Assembly (NCBI GenBank): GCA_042090785.1
Contig: JBELIP010000012.1
Span: 1 to 64,000, forward strand
Source of the DNA: UBA7434 sp042090785
GTDB lineage: Bacteria; Pseudomonadota; Gammaproteobacteria; Pseudomonadales; UBA7434
DNA: 64,000 nt
Reading direction: 5' to 3'
Shown: piece after piece, positions 25,545-34,531 of the stretch
How the letters are laid out: the number at the start of each line of letters is the position of its first letter
How positions within the stretch are numbered: position 1 is the stretch's first letter
The notes under the pieces: model-generated
Told to the model about the DNA's origin: nothing
Databases searched by the model: none
The model's input: the letters and a program-made list of their open reading frames with translations, nothing else
Translations under genes and position numbers: made by a program

Positions 25545-27829
25545 TACATAACTTGCCGCTGTTTAATACTATCGCGGAACAATCGGGTAATGCCTTTTTC
25601 TTCAAACAAGTCTTCTACTGCGGCACGAACATCTTCGATCTCATGCATCGACATGACTCGCTCAAGCAATTCATCAGCCTCTACTTTACTCACACTGCGC
25701 AACACTGATTTAACTTTCGGCAAGCTAGTTGCACTCATTGATAACGAGTCATAACCCATGGCCATTAATAATACTGCCGCCCCCGGATCACCCGCTAACT
25801 CACCACAAATACTTACCGGCTTACCCGCTGCATGGCCAGCACTGGCTACTTGTACCAGTGCTTGCAAAACCGCTGGATGATAAGAGTTATAAAGCTCAGC
25901 AACACTCGAATTATTTCTATCGACCGCTAATAAATATTGCGTTAAATCATTACTGCCTACCGATAAAAAGTCGACACGTGAAGCTAGCTGAGCAGATAAA
26001 TAAACGGCTGCGGGAACCTCAACCATCACACCTATTGATGGCAATAAAACATCAACACCTTCTTCAATTAATTCGGCATGAGCACGACGAATTAACACTA
26101 ACGCCTCATCTAATTCTTTTACGTAGCTGATCATTGGCAGCATGATGCGCAAATTATTTAAGCCAACACTGGCCTTCATCATGGCACGCACTTGCGAAAG
26201 AAATATCTCTGGATGATCTAACGTTACACGTATACCGCGCCAACCCAAAAAGGGGTTGTCTTCTTCTATTGGAAAGTAAGACAAGGCTTTATCGCCACCA
26301 ATATCTAACGTTCGCATGGTTACTGGACGCGGCGCAAAAGCTTCAAGCTGCATACGATAAATTGTGCGCTGCTCTTCTTCACTCGGAAAGCGGTCTTGCA
26401 TAATAAAAGGAACTTCGGTGCGATATAAACCAACACCTTCTGCACCGCGATCTAAAGAGCGCACAATATCCGAAGCTAAACCGGTATTTACCCACAGAGA
26501 AACGCGATGCTTATCGGTTGTCTCGCAACTTAAATCTTTAAGCGCCTCAAGGCCACGCGACACTAAACGCTCTTCTTCAACAATTTCTTCGTAACTGGCA
26601 AGTAATTCAATGGCTGGATTAAAATAAACTAAACCGGCATAGCCATCGACAATTAACTCGCTACCATCAAGCTGCATAAAAGGGACATCTGCGGCACCCA
26701 TCACAGTCGGTATTCCCATACTGCGCGCCAGTATTGCCACATGTGAATTACGCGAACCGCGAAGGGATACTAAGCCCGCTAATTTTTTACGCGGCAACTC
26801 TGCAAGCATAGATGCCGTTAATTCATGGCCAATTAATATGGTACGATCGGGATAAATAACAGGCTCTTGGTTCGCTTGCTGCAAGTACTCTAATAAACGA
26901 CGGCCAAGGTCTTTAACATCAACCGCTCGCTCTCTTAAATAAGGGTTATCCATTTGCTCAAAAGCTTTTAAGTGCATTCGAATAACATGAGCAACCGCAC
27001 CCTGCGCCCATTCGCCTTGCTCAATTAACTCTTCAATTTCAGCCGGCAACGCTGGGCTATCAAGCATCTTTGAATACACTTCAAATAAGGCTAATTCCTG
27101 TGGCGGCAAACGGTCAGCTAATTGCGAACTTAACTGCTCAATATCATTACGTACTCGCGCCACACAAGCGCGAAAAAAAGTTAATTCTTCGTAGGGGTCG
27201 CGGCTTTTACGCTGTGGCACGGCATACAAATCGGCTGGCGGCGACACGACTACGGCACGGCCAATGGCCACACCAGAAGCACCCGCCACACCACGAAACT
27301 CAGCATTCACGGCATCGGCATCGGCACGCAAATCGACTAAACCGGTAACCTGCGCATGTGCAATTAGCCCCGCTAACTGTGCCGACATAGTCACCAAAAA
27401 AGCTTCTTCACTTTCATCAAAGCGGCGCTTTATCGTTTGCTGAACAATCAATACACCTAAAACAATACGGTGGTGAATAATAGGAACGCCCAGAAAAGAG
27501 CTGAAACGCTCTTCGCCAATATCTTCGAGATATTGAAAGTAGCGATGGGATTCGGCGTTATCGGTATTAATGGGTTCTTCGCGCAAGGCAACCTGCCCTA
27601 CCAGGCCTTCACCAAAACCCAAGCTTAAATGACCTAGCGCACTTTTATTAAGGCCTTCGGTGGCGCGAAACACTAATCGCTGCTCTTGATGGTCAGCCAT
27701 ATAAACGGTGCACACTTCGGTTCCCATGACCTCACGCACCTGAGTCACAATAATATCCAGCGCCGATTGAAGGTCGGGCGCCGCGTTCACTTTTTGAACG
27801 ATATTACTGAGGGATTGAAGAATATTCAT
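25544..27829 (-). CDS. ptsP: Phosphoenolpyruvate-protein phosphotransferase PtsP (EI-Ntr)
   Basis: Enzyme I of the nitrogen-related phosphotransferase system, which passes phosphate from PEP to NPr and then EIIA-Ntr for regulation. The N-terminal GAF domain (residues 1-160) is followed by the phospho-His domain, with SLRGSRNSHVAILARSMGIPT holding the active His. The PEP-binding TIM-barrel follows, with MRTLDIGGDKALSYFPIEEDNPFLGWRG and SVGSNDLTQYLLAVDRNN. The length of 761 residues equals that of Pseudomonas and E. coli PtsP. The gene lies 11 bases after rppH on the same strand, the usual rppH-ptsP order. Confidence 0.95.
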   Translation of the reverse strand: MNILQSLSNIVQKVNAAPDLQSALDIIVTQVREVMGTEVCTVYMADHQEQRLVFRATEGLNKSALGHLSLGFGEGLVGQVALREEPINTDNAESHRYFQYLEDIGEERFSSFLGVPIIHHRIVLGVLIVQQTIKRRFDESEEAFLVTMSAQLAGLIAHAQVTGLVDLRADADAVNAEFRGVAGASGVAIGRAVVVSPPADLYAVPQRKSRDPYEELTFFRACVARVRNDIEQLSSQLADRLPPQELALFEVYSKMLDSPALPAEIEELIEQGEWAQGAVAHVIRMHLKAFEQMDNPYLRERAVDVKDLGRRLLEYLQQANQEPVIYPDRTILIGHELTASMLAELPRKKLAGLVSLRGSRNSHVAILARSMGIPTVMGAADVPFMQLDGSELIVDGYAGLVYFNPAIELLASYEEIVEEERLVSRGLEALKDLSCETTDKHRVSLWVNTGLASDIVRSLDRGAEGVGLYRTEVPFIMQDRFPSEEEQRTIYRMQLEAFAPRPVTMRTLDIGGDKALSYFPIEEDNPFLGWRGIRVTLDHPEIFLSQVRAMMKASVGLNNLRIMLPMISYVKELDEALVLIRRAHAELIEEGVDVLLPSIGVMVEVPAAVYLSAQLASRVDFLSVGSNDLTQYLLAVDRNNSSVAELYNSYHPAVLQALVQVASAGHAAGKPVSICGELAGDPGAAVLLMAMGYDSLSMSATSLPKVKSVLRSVSKVEADELLERVMSMHEIEDVRAAVEDLFEEKGITRLFRDSIKQRQVM

Positions 27830-27840
27830 TGTCTTGGCTG

Positions 27841-28344
27841 CTACCTATCGCTACCAATAAATTGGCCAACTTTTTGGGAATGTAAGCCAGAGAGCTCTTT
27901 AAGCATACGCTGATATACCTGTCGCTTAAAATCGATAATTTGATTAAGCGGGTACCAATAACTCACCCACTCCCAATGATCAAATTCGGGCTTATCGCAG
28001 CCATTAAAGTGAATGGCGGACTCATCAGCGGTTAGTCGCAAGAGATACCATTTTTGCTTTTGGCCAATACACACTTGGCCGCTAGAAGGTCGTATCATTT
28101 TTTTAGGTAGCCGATATCGCAGCCAATCACGGGTTACGCCCCACACTTCCACTTGGTCTTTGGTGAGGCCGGTTTCCTCTTCAAGCTCGCGATACATTGC
28201 CTGCTCGTGAGATTCACCCTCATGAATGCCGCCCTGTGGAAACTGCCAGCCGCCTTGACGAACACGCCGCGCCCACAGCACATCACCGTGGCCATTGGCA
28301 ATGACGATGCCTATATTTAACCGATATCCATCAGCATCCAACAA
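27841..28344 (-). CDS. rppH: RNA pyrophosphohydrolase RppH
   Basis: RppH removes pyrophosphate from the 5' end of transcripts and so triggers mRNA decay. The Nudix box is complete in GGIHEGESHEQAMYRELEEETGL (written here in parts: GGIHEGE, then REL, then EEETGL). It also has the RppH-type start LDADGYRLNIGIVI. The best start appears to be TTG at 28344, which gives an N-terminus like the usual MIDADGxR and has AAGGTGG eight to nine bases upstream. In-frame ATG (28362) and GTG (28380) starts would add extra residues. It is upstream of ptsP in one operon. Confidence 0.9.
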   Translation of the reverse strand: MLDADGYRLNIGIVIANGHGDVLWARRVRQGGWQFPQGGIHEGESHEQAMYRELEEETGLTKDQVEVWGVTRDWLRYRLPKKMIRPSSGQVCIGQKQKWYLLRLTADESAIHFNGCDKPEFDHWEWVSYWYPLNQIIDFKRQVYQRMLKELSGLHSQKVGQFIGSDR

Positions 28345-28557
28345 CTTTCTATCCACCTTCATAATAATTAAGCTGCGCACTATAACACAGCGCTTCTAAG
28401 GGCCTGTTAAAAATACGTTTTGTTTCTACTTTAATCCGGTTAAAAAAATAATAATAAAGATCGGTATTTATCTTCTTTGTATCTTTTTTTAGACAGAATA
28501 GAATTACCGCTGCTAATGAAAAGCAATAACGCTATTTCACTTTATCAGGAGCATGGC

Positions 28558-29232
28558 ATGCCGCAGGGCCAACAAAAACTGGCTATCTTTGACCTCGACA
28601 ACACCTTACTGGGCGGTGATAGCGACCATGCCTGGGGCGAGTTTTTAATTCAAAAAGGCTTAGTCGATGCCGATGCGCATAAACAAGCCAATGACGGTTT
28701 TTATGCTGACTATAATAACGGCACGCTGGATATCACCGCGTATTTAACCTTTGCATTAACCGCTATTGCTGGCCAATCAGCCGCAGCGCTCGCGCCGCTG
28801 CACAACGACTTTATGATTAACTTCGTGGAACCCATGCGCCTGGCCAAAGCCGATGCCTTGCTAGAAAAGCACCGCAATGCCGGTGACTACCTACTTATTA
28901 TTACGGCCACCAACGATTTTGTCACACGCCCCATTGCGCAACGACTGGGCGTCGATGCCATTCTGGCCAGTAATGCCGAGCAAAAAGACGGCGTTTACAC
29001 AGGAAAACCCACTGGCACGCCTTGCTTTCAAGCAGGTAAAGTCGCGCGACTTAATGAATGGCTAATCGACAACCCCTTCAACTTAGCGGAAGCCTGCTTT
29101 TATAGTGATTCTCACAACGATATCCCGCTGTTAGAAGCCGTTGGCCACCCTATAGCCGTTGATGCCGATAGCACACTGCACGGCCACGCGATTAAAGCGG
29201 GCTGGCCAACCATGAGTTTGCGCGATGACTGA
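28558..29232 (+). CDS. HAD-superfamily (subfamily IB, SerB-like) phosphatase
   Basis: A 224-residue HAD hydrolase. Motif I is LAIFDLDNTLLGGDSDH with the nucleophile Asp, motif II is IITATNDFV, and motifs III/IV lie in GKVARLNEW and FYSDSHNDIPLLEAVG. The alpha-helical cap between motifs I and II fits subfamily IB (SerB-like phosphatases, histidinol-phosphatase-like proteins). The substrate is unknown. The ATG at 28558 was preferred because AGGAG lies six to eight bases ahead; an upstream TTG frame at 28477 has no support. It is divergent from rppH and 57 bases before coq7. Confidence 0.88.
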   Translation: MPQGQQKLAIFDLDNTLLGGDSDHAWGEFLIQKGLVDADAHKQANDGFYADYNNGTLDITAYLTFALTAIAGQSAAALAPLHNDFMINFVEPMRLAKADALLEKHRNAGDYLLIITATNDFVTRPIAQRLGVDAILASNAEQKDGVYTGKPTGTPCFQAGKVARLNEWLIDNPFNLAEACFYSDSHNDIPLLEAVGHPIAVDADSTLHGHAIKAGWPTMSLRDD

Positions 29233-29289
29233 ATACCGTGTTTAAATTCGCCTACAATATGCACTAAATTAACTGTGAAACCTAAGACA

Positions 29290-29982
29290 ATGCCCGAAAA
29301 TACATCAGCGTCGCCACCAGATAAATCGCCAAGAAAAATCACTGCCGTCGACCAACTCATTATGGGCGTTGACCATATTGTTCGCACCATTAGCCCGGGT
29401 AGCACGCGCGCGCATAGAGAATCGCCAGCCGCGCAACTGAATAGCATTCAAGATGATATCGAGTCACTTAACCCGCAAGAGAAAAAACATATCGGCGGTT
29501 TAATGCGCATTAATCATACCGGCGAAGTCTGCGCGCAAGCGCTGTATCAAGGGCAGGCATTAACCGCTAAAACCGAAACAATTCGTAATGCCATGAACGA
29601 ATCGGCCAAAGAAGAAGAAGATCACCTAGCCTGGTGTGAAGAGCGCCTAGATCAGCTAAACAGCAAACCCAGCTACCTTAACCCGCTTTTTTACGGCTTA
29701 TCGTTTGGCATTGGCGCATTAGCCGGTGTCGCGGGCGACAAATGGAGCCTAGGATTTGTGGCAGCAACCGAAGATCAAGTTTGCCAGCATTTGCGCTCGC
29801 ACCTAGAACAATTGCCAGAATACGACGAAAAAACGCGGGCAATCCTAACGCAAATGCTTAGCGATGAAGAACATCATGGTGAAAAAGCCATGGAGCACGG
29901 CGGGGTTGCTTTTAACCCGCCGGCCAAGAAACTGATGACGGCGATATCAAAGCTGATGACCGCCACCAGCTATCGGATTTAA
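29290..29982 (+). CDS. coq7: Ubiquinone biosynthesis hydroxylase COQ7 (2-octaprenyl-3-methyl-6-methoxy-1,4-benzoquinone monooxygenase)
   Basis: COQ7 is a membrane-associated di-iron enzyme that hydroxylates demethoxyubiquinone, a late step in ubiquinone synthesis. The iron ligands are visible in INHTGEVCAQAL, SAKEEEDHLAWCEERL and LSDEEHHGEKAMEHG. A hydrophobic surface helix, LFYGLSFGIGALAGVAG, lies between them. At about 230 residues it matches Pseudomonas Coq7 rather than the UbiF flavoenzyme used by E. coli. The ATG at 29290 is preferred; a GTG at 29275 is in frame. It converges on the VOC gene. Confidence 0.93.
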   Translation: MPENTSASPPDKSPRKITAVDQLIMGVDHIVRTISPGSTRAHRESPAAQLNSIQDDIESLNPQEKKHIGGLMRINHTGEVCAQALYQGQALTAKTETIRNAMNESAKEEEDHLAWCEERLDQLNSKPSYLNPLFYGLSFGIGALAGVAGDKWSLGFVAATEDQVCQHLRSHLEQLPEYDEKTRAILTQMLSDEEHHGEKAMEHGGVAFNPPAKKLMTAISKLMTATSYRI

Positions 29983-29995
29983 GACTTTATCCTAT

Positions 29996-30472
29996 TTATA
30001 GGTCGGCTGACTCTTCAGTCGAGACTCCAGTCGAGCCTCCAGCCGAACCGCCAGTAGAAAGCGGCGGATGATAAATAATTTGCACCAATGTCCCAGCTGG
30101 GTCTAGACAATAAAAGCTTCTAGCCCCATCGCGGTGAGTACGTGGCTCGCTTTGCATTTTAACCTTATTAGCCGTGAGAAAATCGTACCAGCGATCCACA
30201 TCGGCCATGTCATCAATAATAAAACCGATATGATCTAAACGCTGCTGGGCAGGATTTAAATTCACGTTATCAGGCTTATTATGCAGCGCCACATTGTCAT
30301 TACCCGAACATAAATAAATATTGTCAGGGTCGGGCTGCCACTCCACTGCCATGCCAAGTAGCTCAATATAGAAATGACAGGCCGCATCAAAGTCGGGAAC
30401 AAACAAAGCCACATGGCGCATACCTGATGTTGAAGGTGGGCGCTTACCAACATAGGCTGTTTTCTTGCTCAT
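29996..30472 (-). CDS. VOC (glyoxalase/dioxygenase-fold) family protein
   Basis: A 158-residue protein with a single vicinal-oxygen-chelate domain. The start SGMRHVALFVPDFDAACHFYIELLGM has the first metal His, and DHIGFIIDDMADVDRWYDFL and FYCLDPAGTLVQIIYHP supply the second half and a Gln/Glu-type position. The C-terminus is a Ser/Gly/Thr-rich tail. Substrate and metal are unknown. The start overlaps the OsmC stop by one base (TAATG), so the two genes are coupled. Confidence 0.82.
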   Translation of the reverse strand: MSKKTAYVGKRPPSTSGMRHVALFVPDFDAACHFYIELLGMAVEWQPDPDNIYLCSGNDNVALHNKPDNVNLNPAQQRLDHIGFIIDDMADVDRWYDFLTANKVKMQSEPRTHRDGARSFYCLDPAGTLVQIIYHPPLSTGGSAGGSTGVSTEESADL

Positions 30473-30891
30473 TATGCCTCCTCAACCACGTAACTATGGG
30501 TCACTTCTGCGCCTGCGGCTTCCATCATAATAGAAGCCGAGCAGTATTTTTCGGCCGATAAACTCACCGCTCGCTTAACTTGCGCGTCTTTTAATTTGTT
30601 ACCCGTAACAATAAATTTGAGGTGGATATGAGTAAATACAGCGGGTACTGCATCGGCGCGCTCGGCACTTAGCTCGGCCACGCAACTCACCACATCTTGA
30701 CGGCCCTTACTTAGCATCGACATGACATCGAAAGAAGCACAGCCGCCCATACCCATAAGGAGCATTTCCATCGGCCTAGGCCCAAGATTCTCACCGCCTT
30801 TATCGGCGGGCCCATCCATTTGCACCGTATGACCGGTTTCAGATTCCGCTTTAAAGCTGACGTTGCCTGTCCACTGGACGGTTGCCTTCAT
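30472..30891 (-). CDS. OsmC family protein (YhfA-like)
   Basis: A 139-residue OsmC/Ohr-fold protein. The two redox-type cysteines are placed as in the family: LLMGMGGCASFDVMSML and SAEKYCSASIMME. The N-terminal part VQMDGPADKGGENLGPRPMEMLL resembles E. coli YhfA, whose role in thiol or peroxide defence is uncertain. In E. coli and other gammaproteobacteria this gene neighbours crp, which is also seen here, since vfr follows divergently. Confidence 0.85.
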   Translation of the reverse strand: MKATVQWTGNVSFKAESETGHTVQMDGPADKGGENLGPRPMEMLLMGMGGCASFDVMSMLSKGRQDVVSCVAELSAERADAVPAVFTHIHLKFIVTGNKLKDAQVKRAVSLSAEKYCSASIMMEAAGAEVTHSYVVEEA

Positions 30892-31338
30892 GTATTACCC
30901 CTTGAAATTACGCTGATTTGGTCTTAACGACGGCTTTCTCACTTAAGGCTTATACGCTCAAGACCATCACTAAGCTCAAATGCAATAGTTGATAAGGATG
31001 CGAATGATACCCGCTTCTTTTTATTCAGTATGCTTTTTTAGCCCCGCCAAGCCTCAAAAAAGACTTTTCGACACAAATTAGCCAGAGTTTTAGAAAATTC
31101 AATTACTTACATAATATTGGCAAAATTGAAATCGATCAAAATAACAACACAACGAGTGCTAGTTCACATTTTGAACAACTGTGACTGGCTTCACACTCAA
31201 TATAGACAATACTAAAAGGAAGAAAGCCGTTAAATTTGTTGTCTCACGCACATAGGTTGTTGATATATTATGCTAGCTCCCAAACTAAACTCGAATACAA
31301 ACCGTGACGTACCACTTGCTACTAAAGGAAGATCATTT
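30892..31338. other. Divergent intergenic region between osmC and vfr
   Basis: No gene is supported here. The region carries the promoters of the OsmC/VOC pair and of vfr, together with a CRP-type palindrome and a second inverted repeat, annotated separately. An in-frame ATG at 31270 would extend vfr into this region but lacks a good ribosome binding site. Confidence 0.45.
31162..31198. promoter_or_regulatory. CRP/Vfr binding site upstream of vfr, with adjacent inverted repeat
   Basis: TGTGA, six bases and TCACA occur at 31180-31195, an exact core match to the CRP consensus. Directly ahead, GTTCA and TGAAC arms form a second perfect inverted repeat at 31162-31176. The site is about 140 bases before the vfr start. 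Autoregulation of vfr, known for CRP/Vfr, is the simplest reading, but the divergent osmC gene could also be the target. Confidence 0.65.
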
Positions 31339-31974
31339 GTGACTCCCGTGCCGCTCACTCCTCATATTAAAAATGCAGAGACGCTGATTGCCAATAGTCA
31401 TCGACGTCGCTATCCGGTTAAAAGCACCATTATCTATGCCGGCGACACCTCTGAAACCTTGTACTACATCATTAAAGGTTCGGTTACCGTTGCCATTGAA
31501 GACGATGAAGGCAAAGAAATGATTGTCGCCTACCTTAACGACGGTGATTTTTTTGGCGAAATGGGTTTGTTCGATAACGAAGATGCTCGAAGCGCTTGGA
31601 TTCGCGCCAAGACCGAATGTGAAGTTGCAGAAATTAGTTTCACTAAATTCCATGAGCTTTCTCAACAGCACCCCGACTTAATGTTTTCAGTGAGCCAGCA
31701 AATGGCTAGCCGTTTACGCAAGACGACACGTAAAGTGGGTGACTTAGCTTTTCTTGATGTCACCGGCCGTGTTGCTCGCACCTTACTAGAATTATGCAAA
31801 GAGCCTGATGCCATGACACATCCCGATGGCATGCAGATTAAAATTACACGTCAAGAAATTGGCCGCATTGTTGGCTGCTCACGCGAGATGGTTGGCCGCG
31901 TATTAAAAGATTTAGAAGAGCAAGGCTTAGTGGATGTTAAAGGTAAAACCATGGTTGTTTTCGGTACTCGCTAA
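31339..31974 (+). CDS. vfr: cAMP receptor protein Vfr (CRP family)
   Basis: A global cAMP-dependent activator closely resembling Pseudomonas aeruginosa Vfr. The cyclic-nucleotide domain has IIYAGDTSETLYYIIKGSV and GDFFGEMGLF with the Arg of DARSAWIRAK. The C-terminal domain contains RKVGDLAFLDVTGRVARTLL and the helix-turn-helix ITRQEIGRIVGCSREMVGRV, ending KGKTMVVFGTR as in Vfr. The GTG at 31339 was chosen because AAAGGAAG lies eight bases upstream and the N-terminus then aligns with Vfr (211 residues); an ATG at 31270 would add 23 residues. Downstream a terminator separates it from convergent trpC. Confidence 0.93.
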   Translation: MTPVPLTPHIKNAETLIANSHRRRYPVKSTIIYAGDTSETLYYIIKGSVTVAIEDDEGKEMIVAYLNDGDFFGEMGLFDNEDARSAWIRAKTECEVAEISFTKFHELSQQHPDLMFSVSQQMASRLRKTTRKVGDLAFLDVTGRVARTLLELCKEPDAMTHPDGMQIKITRQEIGRIVGCSREMVGRVLKDLEEQGLVDVKGKTMVVFGTR

Positions 31975-32018
31975 ACCAGTAACAACGCCAAATCAGCAAC
32001 AACAAAACTAACACGAGC

Positions 32019-32063
32019 AACAACAAAAAACGGCAGCTTTAATAGCTGCCGTTTTTTGTTGTT
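32019..32063. terminator. Bidirectional intrinsic terminator between vfr and trpC
   Basis: A 19-base arm ending in ACGGCAGC pairs perfectly with its complement across a seven-base loop. It has A-rich and T-rich flanks on both sides and serves the convergent vfr and trpC transcripts. Confidence 0.92.
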
Positions 32064-32078
32064 AAGAATAATCTTCGA

Positions 32079-32891
32079 TTAAAAAAATAAATCATGCAAT
32101 CGCTCGCCCGGCTCATCGGCACGCATAAAGGCTTCGCCCACCAAAAACGCATTAACATCATGCGCGCGCATAGCGGCAACATCTTCAGCCGTGTGAATAC
32201 CACTCTCAGTGACTACAATACGATCTGCAGGTATGTCATCTAATAACTGATAAGTATTTTCATGACTGGTTTCAAATAAATGCAGATCACGATTATTAAT
32301 TCCAACTAGTGTATTACCTAGCGGCAGTGAGCGAATAAGCTCGTCGCGATTATGCACTTCAACCAAAACATCCATACCCAAAGACAACGCACATTCATTT
32401 AATAATTGCAGTTGATTATCGGTAAGCGCAGCAACAATTAATAAAATACAATCGGCGCCCATGGCACGCGCTTCGTAAATCTGATAAGGATCAATAATAA
32501 AATCTTTACGGATCACAGGTAGCTGACAAGCTTCACGCGCCTCAATTAAATAGTTATCCGCACCCTGAAAAAAATCAATATCTGTTAATACCGACAAACA
32601 AGCCGCGCCGCCTTTTTCATAACTCTGCGCAATACTGGCTGGATCAAAATCTTCGCGAATCACACCTTTACTTGGCGAAGCTTTTTTGACTTCAGCAATC
32701 ACCGCCGAATGACCGGCATCTAAAGTCCGCTGCATAGCGGCAACAAAACCTCGACAAGGGCTTGCATCCACAATGGCCGTCATCAAATCGGCTTGCGAAC
32801 GGATAGCGCTGCGCTCGGCGATTTCCTCGACCTTACGATCAAGAATTTTTTTTAAGATGGTGGGTGTATCCGAACTCAATTGTGTACTCAT
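32079..32891 (-). CDS. trpC: Indole-3-glycerol phosphate synthase
   Basis: TrpC closes the indole ring from carboxyphenylamino-deoxyribulose phosphate in tryptophan synthesis. The 270-residue single-domain TIM barrel carries VIAEVKKASPSKGVI (catalytic Lys), PVIRKDFIIDPYQIYEARAMGAD, LVEVHNRDEL, LVGINNRDLHLF and VVTESGIHTAEDV. It is not fused to TrpF, unlike in E. coli. It follows trpD by seven bases and is the last gene of rpe-trpEGDC. Confidence 0.96.
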   Translation of the reverse strand: MSTQLSSDTPTILKKILDRKVEEIAERSAIRSQADLMTAIVDASPCRGFVAAMQRTLDAGHSAVIAEVKKASPSKGVIREDFDPASIAQSYEKGGAACLSVLTDIDFFQGADNYLIEAREACQLPVIRKDFIIDPYQIYEARAMGADCILLIVAALTDNQLQLLNECALSLGMDVLVEVHNRDELIRSLPLGNTLVGINNRDLHLFETSHENTYQLLDDIPADRIVVTESGIHTAEDVAAMRAHDVNAFLVGEAFMRADEPGERLHDLFF

Positions 32892-32898
32892 ATAATAT

Positions 32899-33948
32899 CT
32901 ATTCTGCTGCTTTTAAAGCCGCCGTAAAATCGGCCAACTCTTTCATTTTTTCTAAAGCCATACCGGATGCAATCATATCCTGTGCTATTGCTACGCCTTG
33001 CTGCCAATCAGATGCACAGCCAGCAACATAAATAGCGGCACCGGCATTAATCGCAATAATATTGGCCGCCGCCTGTTCACGCGCAGAAAAATCACCTTTT
33101 GTTTTACCTAACACCGACTGAATTAACTGTAAACTCTCTGCAGCATCAGCAACCGATAAATCATCAATCGCTGTGACACTCATACCGACCTGCTCAGGAG
33201 AAACCGTATATTCAGTGACAACACCGCCTTTTAATTCGGCGACATAAGTCTCAGCCGCAATACTGATTTCATCTAAGCCATCAGCCGAATGTACGACCAT
33301 GACATGATTGCTACCTAAAGCATTTAATACATCAGCTATCGGTCGCACTAAAGCACGCGAGTAAACTCCGAGCAATTGATTTTTAACACCCGCCGGATTA
33401 GTAATGGGGCCTAAGACATTAAATAAGGTTCTTGTGCCCAACTCTTTACGTGGGCCAATGGCATGACGCATAGCACCGTGATGATTTTGTGCAAACATAA
33501 AACCAACACCAACACTTTCAACACAATGCGCCACTTGCGCAGCATTCATATCAAGACGCACATCCGCTGCTTCTAAGACATCGGCAGCGCCGCTAGAACT
33601 ACTTACCGAACGATTGCCATGCTTAGCGACCCGACAACCTGCTGCTGCCGCCACAAAAGTACTGGCAGTTGAAACATTAAATAAACGCGCGCCGTCACCA
33701 CCCGTACCCACAATATCAACTAAGTGATCGCCAGATACCTCAACCTTGGTGGCTAACTCGCGCATAACCGTTGCCGCTGCTGCGATTTCAGTCACCGTTT
33801 CACCTTTAATACGAAGCGCCACTAAAAAACCTGCAATTTGCGCAGCTGTCGCTTCGCCAGTCATAATCGATCGCATTACTGCAATCATGTCCGACTCAGA
33901 TAAATTCTGTTGCTCTATCGCCGCATTAATTGCTGACTGGATATTCAT
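32899..33948 (-). CDS. trpD: Anthranilate phosphoribosyltransferase
   Basis: TrpD joins anthranilate to phosphoribosyl pyrophosphate. The PRPP/anthranilate loop DIVGTGGDGARLFNVSTAST, the KHGNRSVSSSSGAADVLEA block and the LGPITNPAG motif are all present. Its 349 residues fit the single-function form that is not fused to TrpG. It begins four bases after the trpG stop and continues into trpC. Confidence 0.96.
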   Translation of the reverse strand: MNIQSAINAAIEQQNLSESDMIAVMRSIMTGEATAAQIAGFLVALRIKGETVTEIAAAATVMRELATKVEVSGDHLVDIVGTGGDGARLFNVSTASTFVAAAAGCRVAKHGNRSVSSSSGAADVLEAADVRLDMNAAQVAHCVESVGVGFMFAQNHHGAMRHAIGPRKELGTRTLFNVLGPITNPAGVKNQLLGVYSRALVRPIADVLNALGSNHVMVVHSADGLDEISIAAETYVAELKGGVVTEYTVSPEQVGMSVTAIDDLSVADAAESLQLIQSVLGKTKGDFSAREQAAANIIAINAGAAIYVAGCASDWQQGVAIAQDMIASGMALEKMKELADFTAALKAAE

Positions 33949-33952
33949 ACAC

Positions 33953-34531
33953 TCAAGCCTTTAAAAAATTATCAAGTAGCTCGTAGCCGAACTCGGTTAA
34001 AATAGATTCGGGATGAAATTGCACACCTTCAACCGCTAAGGTTTTATGACGCAAACCCATTATTTCATCCATCGAGCCATCTTCATGCTGCGTCCAAGCA
34101 GTAATTTCAAAACACTCGGGCAAGCTTTCTCGCTCAACCACTAAAGAGTGATAACGTGTTGCCTCGTAGGGATTTTTTAAGCCAGTAAATACGCCAGTGC
34201 CGTTGTGGTAAATCGGCGAGGTTTTACCATGCATTACTGCGCGCGCGCGAACCACCTTACCGCCAAATGCTTGACCAATACTTTGATGACCCAAACAAAT
34301 ACCTAGCAATGGAATCTTGCCAGAAAAACGTTCAACCAACTCTAACGAAATACCCGCCTCGTTAGGCGTGCATGGGCCAGGCGAAATAACAATCTTTTCG
34401 GGCGCGAGTGTAACAATATCATCACAGCTAATTTCATCGTTGCGCACCACTTTAACGTCTGCACCTAACTCACCTAAATACTGCACAACGTTATAAGTAA
34501 ATGAGTCGTAGTTGTCGACCATTAATAACAT
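33953..34531 (-). CDS. trpG: Anthranilate synthase component II (TrpG, possibly also PabA)
   Basis: A class I glutamine amidotransferase of 192 residues that supplies ammonia to TrpE. The catalytic Cys lies in LLGICLGHQSIGQAFGG and the His-Glu pair in VEGVQFHPESILTEFG. The first residues LLMVDNYDSFTYNVVQYLGELG are typical. In many gammaproteobacteria the same protein also serves p-aminobenzoate synthesis. Its start overlaps the trpE stop by one base (TAATG). Confidence 0.95.
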   Translation of the reverse strand: MLLMVDNYDSFTYNVVQYLGELGADVKVVRNDEISCDDIVTLAPEKIVISPGPCTPNEAGISLELVERFSGKIPLLGICLGHQSIGQAFGGKVVRARAVMHGKTSPIYHNGTGVFTGLKNPYEATRYHSLVVERESLPECFEITAWTQHEDGSMDEIMGLRHKTLAVEGVQFHPESILTEFGYELLDNFLKA

